64,000 nucleotides of DNA from the NCBI GenBank assembly GCA_904502285.1, contig CAJGEC010000003.1, positions 34,788 through 98,787 of the forward strand, in the 5' to 3' direction. Positions 1 through 8,319 of this stretch are shown one piece after another. The position numbers and the translations under genes are program-made. Every line of letters starts with the position of its first letter. The stretch's first letter is position 1. The notes under the pieces are model-generated. The model was not told the DNA's origin and did not search any database. It was given only the letters and a program-made list of their open reading frames with translations. The stretch comes from an uncultured Alistipes sp. Lineage in GTDB: Bacteria > Bacteroidota > Bacteroidia > Bacteroidales > Rikenellaceae.

Positions 1-2247
1 ACCACCAGCAACAACTGCTACGCGGCTTGCGCCGTTAGCCTCCTGAGTTGCGTAAACCTGAATATCACCCTTTACAGTTACGTTCTCGATAGTTGAAGTA
101 CCCTCCAAAGAACCTGCAACGGCACCGATGTGGCCCTTGCTGTGGTCGATATCCAAGCAAGGGATGTTGATATATACGTTCTCGAAAGTTACGTTCTTAA
201 TGGTAGCATCCTCAGCATAGCCGAAGAAACCGATATATGCCTTACCCTCCTTAGCCTCAGACTCTACAAGAGCCAAGTTCTTGATAGTGTAACCGTTACC
301 ATCGAAAGTACCAGTAAATGGCTTCTCCTCAGAACCGATAGGAGTCCAGTTGCTTACGTTAGCACGAGTAGACAAAGTAGTAATAGCAGACAAGTCGATA
401 TCACCACCCAAAGCGATGTCCACAGGCTCAGTGCTATCCTCATCAGCATTTACAATCTCAGAAAGAGTCTTAAGACCCTCAGCTGAAGTTACGGTATAAT
501 CACCCTCAGAACTTATTGCGAGACCCTCAGCGATAATCTTATTACCATAAGCGTCGAAGTAGATAGGATTGAAACCAAACAATACTGGAGCATAACCAGT
601 GTTAATGAATGTGTTGTTCTGCTCAGGATTGTAGATAGCAAGGTTCAAAGTAGCATCAGTACCCACGCTGTCACCAGCCTCTTTGTAGTTGTGTACCCAG
701 AAGCAATACTTACCCTTCAACTCGGTGTTAGCGATAGTAACATTGTTCATATCGTTACCGCTATTGAACACACGTACAGCGATGTAAGTAGACTCCAAAG
801 TACAGTGATCAACATTCAAAGTACACTCGCCCCAGTTGTTGAGGTGAGCAACGAATGCCATATCTGAGCCACCAAGGTTCTTTGCTACGACGTTCTCAAG
901 GTTAAGAACACCACCAGCAGTTACGTTGAATACGTTAGTTGAATTACCCCAACCCATATTTTCACCAGTGTGCTTAATTGCGATGCAACCATCGCCCTCA
1001 GCAGCAGCACGTGTAAGAGGAGCACCATTTACGGTCATAGTACCGCGAACGTCGAAGAGATTGCGGTTTGAGCCAGTCTGATCAGACTCACTTGTAAGAG
1101 TGTAGCCGTTAAGATTGAGAGTCAAGTTCTTACCAGCAGGAACAGTGATAGTCTCGTCTGCATCAACAGCAACGTGCTGGAAGAAATTAACTGGCTGGTC
1201 AATCTCCATAGCCTTAGCTACAGCAGCAGCGAAAGTTTCGATGATTTCGCCACCTACCTCAAATACCTTCTCCTTAAGCCCAGAAGTGTCAGTGTTATCA
1301 TCCCACTCCTCAACCTCAACTACGTCGAACTCGATAGGCATAAGCTCCTCGCCCTCCTCGGTGAAGTTCTCAGCGTTCAAGGTAGCAGCGAAGTTGTAAG
1401 CCTTACCCATCTCAAGAGCTACGCCATAAACAGTAGATGTCTTAGTGCCCTCGTAAGCAACAACGTCGCCGTTGTAAAGAACTACGTCGAATGAGATTAC
1501 GTACTCCTGCTCTGCATCTGCAGGGATAGTCAAACGCTCGTCAGCAGCCTCCTGCTTAACACCTACAGCGGTCTTTGCGCAAGCATCGCCGAACGCAAGA
1601 GTCAATGCGCCATTGAGGTTCTCCCAAACGTAACCAGCGTTGAGGTCGATAGTACCCTCAGCAGGAACGGTCATCTTCACGTTCTTAACGTCGATAGTGT
1701 TGTTAGGGTTGGTGAAGCCGTTGGTGAAAGAGAACTTAACCTTTGAGAGGAGGTGCTTGAAAGTGAAGTTCACAACCTTGTTCTGGCCAGCTGCTGGAGC
1801 ATCAACCTCAGCAAAAGCGTAGAGCAAGTCCTCAGCGCCATTCTCGTTGGTGAACTCTACGACACCAAGACCCGCAGGCACCTCACCTGAAGCAACTGGG
1901 GTAACTTTAGCGTTCTTAGAGTCCACAGGAGCCAATGCTGAGAAGTAGTACTTGTGGCCTGGGTTCCAGTAAGCAGTGTTATTATAGGTAAAGTTACCCT
2001 TCTCACCTGTTACATTCTCACCCTCGAAGATAACACCCGATGTGTTGTCCATATAGCCCCAAACGTCGAAGCCAGTGAGAGACTCGGTTGTTGTAGATGG
2101 GTCTACTGCCTCGTCAGCACGAGTAGCGTTCTCCACCCAGTCTGCATCGAAACCGATAACTGCAGGATCCTGCACACGTACGGTCTCCTCGTTCATACAC
2201 GCTACCATAGCTGCGATAGCGAGAACTGATACGAAAAGTTTTTTCAT
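1..2247 (-). CDS. Fimbrillin-family lipoprotein with GLUG-type C-terminal repeats (3' end beyond window)
   Basis: The frame is open from an ATG at 2247 to the window edge, giving 749 visible codons with the C-terminus missing. The N-terminus is a lipoprotein signal with the lipid cysteine at residue 17, followed by acidic residues typical of surface export. Residues ~30-330 match the Mfa-like fimbrillin fold: a TRA motif with Arg43, a FKHLLSK motif and an ERLTIPADA motif. Downstream comes a beta-helical segment. A GLUG-like stretch near the visible end contains PFTGTFDGNGYTIKNL and the spaced echoes GFFGY and TIKNVTFENV. It is the third fimbrillin of a leftward operon; its first ~25 codons are almost the same as those of its upstream neighbour. 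The product is inferred to be a surface adhesin or pilus-associated subunit. The ligand is unknown. Confidence 0.85.
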   Translation of the reverse strand, partial: MKKLFVSVLAIAAMVACMNEETVRVQDPAVIGFDADWVENATRADEAVDPSTTTESLTGFDVWGYMDNTSGVIFEGENVTGEKGNFTYNNTAYWNPGHKYYFSALAPVDSKNAKVTPVASGEVPAGLGVVEFTNENGAEDLLYAFAEVDAPAAGQNKVVNFTFKHLLSKVKFSFTNGFTNPNNTIDVKNVKMTVPAEGTIDLNAGYVWENLNGALTLAFGDACAKTAVGVKQEAADERLTIPADAEQEYVISFDVVLYNGDVVAYEGTKTSTVYGVALEMGKAYNFAATLNAENFTEEGEELMPIEFDVVEVEEWDDNTDTSGLKEKVFEVGGEIIETFAAAVAKAMEIDQPVNFFQHVAVDADETITVPAGKNLTLNLNGYTLTSESDQTGSNRNLFDVRGTMTVNGAPLTRAAAEGDGCIAIKHTGENMGWGNSTNVFNVTAGGVLNLENVVAKNLGGSDMAFVAHLNNWGECTLNVDHCTLESTYIAVRVFNSGNDMNNVTIANTELKGKYCFWVHNYKEAGDSVGTDATLNLAIYNPEQNNTFINTGYAPVLFGFNPIYFDAYGNKIIAEGLAISSEGDYTVTSAEGLKTLSEIVNADEDSTEPVDIALGGDIDLSAITTLSTRANVSNWTPIGSEEKPFTGTFDGNGYTIKNLALVESEAKEGKAYIGFFGYAEDATIKNVTFENVYINIPCLDIDHSKGHIGAVAGSLEGTSTIENVTVKGDIQVYATQEANGASRVAVVAGG

Positions 2248-2307
2248 ACTGTTAGAAATTTAGTTAGTTAATTTAAAAAGTTTTGTTATGTTGTTAGCAT
2301 TTAGGAT

Positions 2308-2333
2308 CTATAGGGGTTATCACACCCCCATAG
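2308..2333 (-). other. Intercistronic hairpin between fimbrillin genes
   Basis: A 10-bp inverted repeat (2308-2317 with 2324-2333, six-base loop) lies between two fimbrillin genes. One G-U pair forms on the transcribed minus strand. No U-tract follows, so it is more likely an mRNA stabiliser or partial attenuator than a full terminator. Confidence 0.4.
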
Positions 2334-2346
2334 GTAAAAGGTTGAG

Positions 2347-4806
2347 TTACTCCAATACAGTAACACCATCAACGATAATAGTGGTCTTATTACCCTTCTT
2401 GTTATTCCAAAGAGCGTTACCACTTACGTTACCATTAGCAAAGCCAGTTGCAGTAGTATCGTTGATAACTACCTCGAAACGGCCAGCGATAAGTGAGCTG
2501 TCGATCTCGATAGCTGCCTTACCCTCAGCTGGAGCAGAAGCGTTCAAAGTACAACCCTCGAACAAAACCTCCTGACCATTGCCACTCTCAGTGTAGATAA
2601 GTACTGACTTACCAGCGCAGTTGAATACGCAGTCTACGAACTTAACATCCTTTGCACCATAAGTCCAAACATTGTAAGCATTAGCAGAAGTCTGCTCGAA
2701 AGTACAACCCTCGAAAGTAACATCGTTACCATAGAGGAAAGGCTGACCTACGATAGTACAATTCTTGTAAGTCTCAACATTTGTATGCTGGAAACCAGTG
2801 TAGTTAGCATTTGAGAAGAGAAGCTTCACGTTCTCGATAGCTACGTTGCCGTGAACACCATACTTCTTACCTGTTGCATCGAGGACAACATTGTCGCCAC
2901 GACCTACAAGCTTAAGACCTGCAGGATACTTAGCCAATGTGTAGTTACCCTCCAACAAGTACACAGTCTCCTCACCATTGTTAATTGCAGCAACAAGCGC
3001 GTCATTATCAGCTACAACAACACCATTCTGCACGGTTGGGAACACGACGATATTATTAGGGCCGTTGAAAGCGAACTCAACCTCAGGAGCTACATAAGCA
3101 GCATCGTCAGCGCCCTTAGTGAATACAACCTGGTAGAGCTCAGCAGTGTTCAACTTAGAAGCCTCATCAACGTTCACCTTGTATCCGTTAGAAGTCACCT
3201 TACGAACCACAACAGGCTGATTAGCGTTGATAATAGAGTTCTCGATAACGAGGTTACCACGTTTTGCGTCGCCATCAGCACGTACGCCATAGAACTCAGC
3301 CTCGATCTCAGCATTGCGAAGAGTAGGGAATGCAGCGTTACCGAAAGATACGCCATTCTTAGAAGCGACAACCTTTACGTTCTCAACAAGGACAGTATTG
3401 TCGATGCTCTGAGTCTGAAGGAGTGAGTGCATATTATAAGCCTCGCACTTCTTCATCACAATGTTGTACGCACCAGTGAAGCTTGCAGCTGCTACCTCAA
3501 CACCCTGATCGTAAGCGCCAGTGAATGTACAACCCTCGATAGTGATGTTGTGCGAGTAGTTGTATCGGCCATTCACCTTAGAAGGAGCACTGATGAATGT
3601 CTTCTTCTCGTTAGCCTCGAAGTTGATGCCAGTGAATGTCAAAGTCTCCTTACCAGCGGCACGAGCGTCGCCATTAACATTGAAAACGCCAGTGAACTTC
3701 TTACCGTTACCGTTGATAGTTACGTCGATACCCTCCTTCTGAAGGATATTTACGTCACCATCAGTGATATCAGTACCGAAGAGGATAGTCACATCCTCAG
3801 TAGCGTTGTCGAGGATCTCCTGAATCTGAGCAGCTGAAGTAACGAAGCTAACCTCGCCCTCAACAGCACCACCGTCGATATCCTGAGGAATCCACTCTTC
3901 GACAGTAGCGGTGAACTCGATCTTGTTAAGGTTAAGATTCTCCTGGTTGATAGTAGCCATAAGGTTGTAAGCGTGGCCAGGGAGGAGCTCAAGGCCAGTA
4001 AGTTTAACCTCCATAGACTTCTTCTCCAAACCGAGAACAGAACCGTTGTAAACCTCGACGTCGAACTTGATAACGTACTCGTAGTCTGCAGCAGCAGGGA
4101 TAGTCAAACGCTCGTTCTCAGAAGAAGCAGACTTACCGATCTCTGTTTTCTTCACGTCACCGAACTCAAGGGTCTTAGTACCTGCGAGGTCAGTCCAAAC
4201 GATCTCGTTGTCCTTGTTAGAGAGGTCGATATTAGCAGTCTCAGCTACGTCCATAGTGATATTCTTCACTACAACGAAGTTGTTGTTGTTCTGGAAACCG
4301 TTCTTGAAAGTGAACTTAACCTTTGAAAGGAGGTGCTTGAACGTCAAAGCTACAGGCTCCTGATCGGCCTTAGCGTTCTCGACTACAGCCTCAGCGTAAA
4401 GGATATCGTTAGTACCCTCGACGTTAGTGAACTTCACCTCACCAAGACCATCTGCATCCATCGTCGCTGGGAGAGTCTCGATAGCAGAGCGATCACCAGC
4501 GAAAGCTGCGAAGAAGTAGTTGTTACCAGGCATCCAGTACTGGATCTCGTTGTAGGTCCAAGCATCACCATTGCGTGATACAGTTTCGTCATCGAAAACG
4601 ACACCATCCACAGCGTTCATATACGCCCATACAGAGAACTCCTTAATGTTGTTAGTGGTAGTGCTAGGGTCGTTAGCACGAGTAGCATTCTGAACATAAG
4701 TGTTCTCAAAAGCGATAGGATTACCGTCCTTTACACGAACGGTCTCCTCGTTCATACACGCTACCATAGATGCGATAGCGAGTACGCTTACGATAAGCTT
4801 TTTCAT
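2347..4806 (-). CDS. Fimbrillin-family lipoprotein with right-handed beta-helix C-terminus
   Basis: The protein has 819 residues. It carries an SpII signal with the lipid cysteine at residue 17 and a TRA motif with Arg43, where type V pilins of this order are processed by arginine-specific proteases. Residues ~50-310 are the Mfa-like fimbrillin region (HLLSKVKFTF, ERLTIPAAAD). From ~320 onward the protein is a parallel beta-helix, seen as repeated short strands such as ITIEGCTFTG, LVIENSIINA and VLFEGCTLNA. That is a carbohydrate- or surface-binding architecture rather than a plain pilus stalk. It sits second of three fimbrillins in the leftward operon, with about 100 bp before the next gene. 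It is likely a cell-surface or pilus-tip adhesin; the ligand cannot be told. Confidence 0.85.
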   Translation of the reverse strand: MKKLIVSVLAIASMVACMNEETVRVKDGNPIAFENTYVQNATRANDPSTTTNNIKEFSVWAYMNAVDGVVFDDETVSRNGDAWTYNEIQYWMPGNNYFFAAFAGDRSAIETLPATMDADGLGEVKFTNVEGTNDILYAEAVVENAKADQEPVALTFKHLLSKVKFTFKNGFQNNNNFVVVKNITMDVAETANIDLSNKDNEIVWTDLAGTKTLEFGDVKKTEIGKSASSENERLTIPAAADYEYVIKFDVEVYNGSVLGLEKKSMEVKLTGLELLPGHAYNLMATINQENLNLNKIEFTATVEEWIPQDIDGGAVEGEVSFVTSAAQIQEILDNATEDVTILFGTDITDGDVNILQKEGIDVTINGNGKKFTGVFNVNGDARAAGKETLTFTGINFEANEKKTFISAPSKVNGRYNYSHNITIEGCTFTGAYDQGVEVAAASFTGAYNIVMKKCEAYNMHSLLQTQSIDNTVLVENVKVVASKNGVSFGNAAFPTLRNAEIEAEFYGVRADGDAKRGNLVIENSIINANQPVVVRKVTSNGYKVNVDEASKLNTAELYQVVFTKGADDAAYVAPEVEFAFNGPNNIVVFPTVQNGVVVADNDALVAAINNGEETVYLLEGNYTLAKYPAGLKLVGRGDNVVLDATGKKYGVHGNVAIENVKLLFSNANYTGFQHTNVETYKNCTIVGQPFLYGNDVTFEGCTFEQTSANAYNVWTYGAKDVKFVDCVFNCAGKSVLIYTESGNGQEVLFEGCTLNASAPAEGKAAIEIDSSLIAGRFEVVINDTTATGFANGNVSGNALWNNKKGNKTTIIVDGVTVLE

Positions 4807-4898
4807 AGTAATTAGAAATTAGTTAAAAATTGTTGTTAGTTATATTGTATTAGTTATAACCGAAAAAAGTATGCACTTCAAAAATCATCCTCACAGCC

Positions 4899-4924
4899 TT
4901 TTAGGGCTGTTACCAACCCTAAAA
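4899..4924 (-). other. Intercistronic hairpin between fimbrillin genes
   Basis: An 8-bp inverted repeat (4899-4906 with 4917-4924, ten-base loop) lies in the 136-bp gap between two fimbrillin genes. It has no clear U-tract on the minus strand. It may set relative expression of the downstream fimbrillins. Confidence 0.35.
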
Positions 4925-4942
4925 AGCAGGAAGATAGTTTTG

Positions 4943-7219
4943 TTAGTCGATATAAGTTACCTTAATCTTAGCGATGTAAGCACGGTGGTTCTTATCAGTA
5001 CCTGTAGTAGTGAACTTAACCTCTGTAGCCTCACCAGTCCAAGTGCGAACCGCACCCTCAGCAGAGAACTCGCCGCAATCAGGAGCCATATAGTAGTGGT
5101 TCTCTGCGAAAGTAATCTCCATAGACTTGATAGTCTTACCGTTAGCTGAAACAGTCATAGTAGCACCATTCTGATACAAACGCACGGCCTCGCCCGATGA
5201 GTAATATGCTGGAGCGGTAGAAGCCTTACCCTGAGCAAATACGACCTTCACGTTTTCGTCAAGTGCAGCTTCCTTAACAGTTGCGCTATTTGCCCAACCA
5301 AAGTCCTTCATTACCTTCTCAACAGAAACCTCAGTACCACCACCTACTGAAACGCCAGTCTGAGTAACAGCAATAACCTTCTTGAGGTCACCAGCAGTAA
5401 CTGTGATGTTACCTGAGATTATATCAGTAGTTGTGTTCTCTGCAGCAGCAATGGTCAAAACGCCATCAGCATAAGTTGCTGTGAAATGTGCGTTATCTGA
5501 AGCACACTCGATATCGCCCTTGAGGTTGTAAGCTTCAACAGTGATTTCCTGCTCAGCAGCAGCAGAACCAAATACCACAGCTTCCTTAGAGAATGTCCAG
5601 AAAGCCAAAGTACCTGGCAACAACTCGATAAAGCGTGCACTTCCTGCCTGATTCTGACCATTGAACTCGCTACGTTTTGCGTAGATTACGATATCGTCAC
5701 CAAGCTTAGCGCCTGACTGAGCCCAGTACTTGCTAGTAACACCATCCTCACTGTAAAGACCATAAACGTAGATAGTACCAGTCTCGTCAGTAAGATCGAA
5801 GTTACCATAAGAGGTGTTAGCAACATGAGTAATAGTACCCTTCAAGTAGTAGAAAGTAGCATCATCAACTGAAGCTGCGATGAAGTCAGCAACAGAGGTA
5901 TAGGTTGGCTGCTCTGGCTCTGGAGTAGTCTGTGCAGGGATCTCTACGGTTACTACAGCAGCCTCAGATACCTTGTGAGTCTCCTCGTTAGTTGGGAGAG
6001 CCTTGATAGTGAAGGTGTAAGTAACACCATAGTCACCAGTGAAGGTGTATGATGTACCCTCAATAGTCTCAACTACATCGTCATCAACCTGGAGGCTGTA
6101 AGCCTTAGCGCCCTCAACAGCATCCCAAGTCAAAGTAACTACGTTATCCTCAACAGTTGAATTAACAACTGGCGTAGCCAATACCTCAGGCTCAGCTGGC
6201 TGCTCAGGCTGCTCAGGATTTGTAGACTCGCCATCGTGGATGTTACCATTGAAAACACCCTCTTCCCAAGGCTCGACCTCAACGGTGAACTCGATAGGCT
6301 TAAGTGCCTCGTCGTAGAAGTTCTCGTGGTTGATAGTAGCAGTGATGTTATAGTTCTTGCCTATAGCAAACTCCTGATTCTCAAGGGTTACAACCTTATT
6401 GCTAACACCTGCAGACTGGTCGCCGTAGAAGAGCTCCAAAGTGAAGGTGATAGTATAATTGCGAGTTGCATCAGCAGGGATAGTCAAACGCTCAGCAGCA
6501 CACTCGTCAGAAGCAAGAGCAGCCAAAGCAGCACCACCATTAACGTCACCAAAAGCAAGCTCAGTAGTCTCGCCCTGTACAAGCGTCCAACTGAAGTCCT
6601 CACGCTCCTTGTTTACAGCAATACTACCCTGAGCAGGAGCATTGGTAATCTTGATATCGGTAACCTTCAACGATGTGTTGTCGGTAAGGAAACCGTTAGT
6701 GAAGGTGAACTTAATCTTTGACAAGAGGTGCATAAACTTCAACTCTACAGGTGCTGGAGGATTGTTGATAACATCGCTACCAGTAGTTTCGTGCTTAGAA
6801 GCGTAGAGAAGGTCAGTTGTACCATCAACATTGGTGAACGAGATAGTTCCCAAACCATCGGTATTCATTTCCTTAGTATCAACCACGATGTTTTCGTCAT
6901 CAACTGGAGCAACAGCGTGGAAATAGTAAGGCTTCTCTGGCATCCAGTACTGGAGGTTTTTATAGCCCCAACCATCTTCAGACTTGGTTACGCGCTCAGC
7001 GTTGAAAATAACACCTGAAGGCTGATTGATGAAGCCCCAAACGTCGAATGCATCGATAGTACCTGTGGTGATGCTTGGATCAACAGCAGCACGGGTCTTA
7101 GCCTCAACGAATGAATCTTCAAATGTAATCAATGATTGCTCCTGTAGGCGTACAGGCTCCTCATTGTTACAAGCCATCATCGCAAAAATAGCGAATGCGC
7201 TTAGTAAGATCTTTTTCAT
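4943..7219 (-). CDS. Multidomain fimbrillin-family lipoprotein (fimbrillin, Fn3, OB-fold, BACON-like)
   Basis: The protein has 758 residues. The lipid cysteine is residue 17 and a KTRA motif places Arg43 exactly as in the two downstream fimbrillins. Residues ~45-320 are Mfa-like (FMHLLSKIKFTF, ERLTIPADA). A Pro/Glu linker leads to an Fn3-like domain (~345-430). An OB-fold-like segment (~443-540) follows, including the stretch YYLKGTITHVANTSYGNFDL. Next is a BACON-like strand set ending VIAVTQTG (~550-625), then a C-terminal beta-sandwich (~635-758) resembling carbohydrate-binding modules. It is the first and most modular fimbrillin of the operon. A role as tip adhesin is inferred from the stacked binding-type domains. 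Confidence 0.82.
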   Translation of the reverse strand: MKKILLSAFAIFAMMACNNEEPVRLQEQSLITFEDSFVEAKTRAAVDPSITTGTIDAFDVWGFINQPSGVIFNAERVTKSEDGWGYKNLQYWMPEKPYYFHAVAPVDDENIVVDTKEMNTDGLGTISFTNVDGTTDLLYASKHETTGSDVINNPPAPVELKFMHLLSKIKFTFTNGFLTDNTSLKVTDIKITNAPAQGSIAVNKEREDFSWTLVQGETTELAFGDVNGGAALAALASDECAAERLTIPADATRNYTITFTLELFYGDQSAGVSNKVVTLENQEFAIGKNYNITATINHENFYDEALKPIEFTVEVEPWEEGVFNGNIHDGESTNPEQPEQPAEPEVLATPVVNSTVEDNVVTLTWDAVEGAKAYSLQVDDDVVETIEGTSYTFTGDYGVTYTFTIKALPTNEETHKVSEAAVVTVEIPAQTTPEPEQPTYTSVADFIAASVDDATFYYLKGTITHVANTSYGNFDLTDETGTIYVYGLYSEDGVTSKYWAQSGAKLGDDIVIYAKRSEFNGQNQAGSARFIELLPGTLAFWTFSKEAVVFGSAAAEQEITVEAYNLKGDIECASDNAHFTATYADGVLTIAAAENTTTDIISGNITVTAGDLKKVIAVTQTGVSVGGGTEVSVEKVMKDFGWANSATVKEAALDENVKVVFAQGKASTAPAYYSSGEAVRLYQNGATMTVSANGKTIKSMEITFAENHYYMAPDCGEFSAEGAVRTWTGEATEVKFTTTGTDKNHRAYIAKIKVTYID

Positions 7220-7305
7220 AGTTTAAAGTTTTAGTTAATAATTTATGTTTGTTTATTCGTTTTCTGTCCAGTTCGCGCACACGCGCGCTATTTTATATAG
7301 GTGTA

Positions 7306-8319
7306 CTACAATGGCAATGGTACTTCCTCGTATGGTCCCCACTCATCGACCTCAACATCGAAGGCACCAGAACCCTGCTTACCATCATCATCAGAGATCA
7401 CGATATCCTTGACAACGATAACACCTCCGTGAGGCTGCGACTTAAGTTGGTTGGTAACATCATAGTCGAAATCGATGGTCTTACCGTTACGCAACAAAAT
7501 CTCAAGGTTCAAGGCGTGCTGGTTGTCGGCACGGGTTGGGTAGTTAGGGTTAGGATAGCCAGGAGCACCGAACGAGTTCACAATAGCCCTCACACCATAG
7601 TCGGTAACCTCGCAGTCGAACAACAAGGTAGCAGAGTCGTCAGAGGTCTCGCCAGTATTCAAGAGAACAGAACTTGCCATACCCGAAAGCGCACCACGCG
7701 CCATAGCGACATACTCCAAACCACTCTTGAACTCATAACGAATCTTATAGGTAAATACCAATGGCTGAAGCTCAACCTCCACATCCGTAGGCTCTACGAC
7801 CTTCTCGGCATAGTAGTTCTCGTAGTAGTTCGCGAAGAGCATATCTGGTGGCGACAAGGTAGGCTCACCCTCCTTGGCAAAGGCACTTGGTGTGTAGGTA
7901 GCACGTGTACGTGTACGTGTCGTAGCACGTGTCGTAGCACCCTGGCCCGTACGCGAGAAGATGATATACTCAGTATCGTTGTTGTAGAAGAGCAAGTCGT
8001 TCATACCCTCATACAACGATACCACACCACCCTGAGGCTTGATATTGTGGATGTTATAGTCACCCTTCTCGTTATAGGCAACTACACGCAAACCCGATGG
8101 GTACTTAGGACGCAAGCCGTCGTAGTCGATATAGTCCTCTGGCCACGATTCCTCCCAGTCGATACCACCACAGCACTCCTCCCAGTCAAGGCGATAGTCG
8201 GCTATCACGTTGATATGGTAGCGGTGTGCGTGATCACGGTGATCGTAACACAAATCCTTATGCTCGCACGACGTAACGCCAATGAGCATAACCGTTAGTA
8301 GAAGTAAATATCTTTTCAT
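7306..8319 (-). CDS. DUF5119-family lipoprotein of a fimbrial operon
   Basis: The protein has 337 residues. It has a lipoprotein signal with cysteine at 18, followed by the family hallmark CEHKDLCYDH. The rest is predicted beta-sandwich, including an LLFYNNDTEYIIF strand pair typical of DUF5119 proteins. These proteins accompany fimbrillin genes and are thought to act as anchor or accessory subunits. Its ATG overlaps the stop of the upstream DUF3575 gene as ATGA, so translation is probably coupled. A Thr/Arg-rich linker at 7898-7940, encoded by near-tandem hexamers, is unusual. The exact anchoring role is inferred from context. Confidence 0.8.
   Translation of the reverse strand: MKRYLLLLTVMLIGVTSCEHKDLCYDHRDHAHRYHINVIADYRLDWEECCGGIDWEESWPEDYIDYDGLRPKYPSGLRVVAYNEKGDYNIHNIKPQGGVVSLYEGMNDLLFYNNDTEYIIFSRTGQGATTRATTRTRTRATYTPSAFAKEGEPTLSPPDMLFANYYENYYAEKVVEPTDVEVELQPLVFTYKIRYEFKSGLEYVAMARGALSGMASSVLLNTGETSDDSATLLFDCEVTDYGVRAIVNSFGAPGYPNPNYPTRADNQHALNLEILLRNGKTIDFDYDVTNQLKSQPHGGVIVVKDIVISDDDGKQGSGAFDVEVDEWGPYEEVPLPL
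7898..7940 (-). repeat. Short tandem repeat encoding a Thr/Arg linker
   Basis: Near-tandem acgtgt hexamers and two gtagcacgtgt blocks encode a TRATTRTRTRAT linker inside the DUF5119 gene. Unit lengths are multiples of three, so slippage would change linker length without breaking the frame. Confidence 0.5.

Noticed and set aside
7272..7290. cgcgc-acac-gcgcg hairpin between the DUF5119 and first fimbrillin genes
   Set aside because: The stem is only 5 bp with no T-run on the transcribed strand, too weak to call a terminator.
7249..8298. Long plus-strand open frame (349 codons) opposite the DUF5119 gene
   Set aside because: It is antisense to a clear lipoprotein gene, has no signal or family motif and a composition rich in Arg/Thr/Val from reversed codons.
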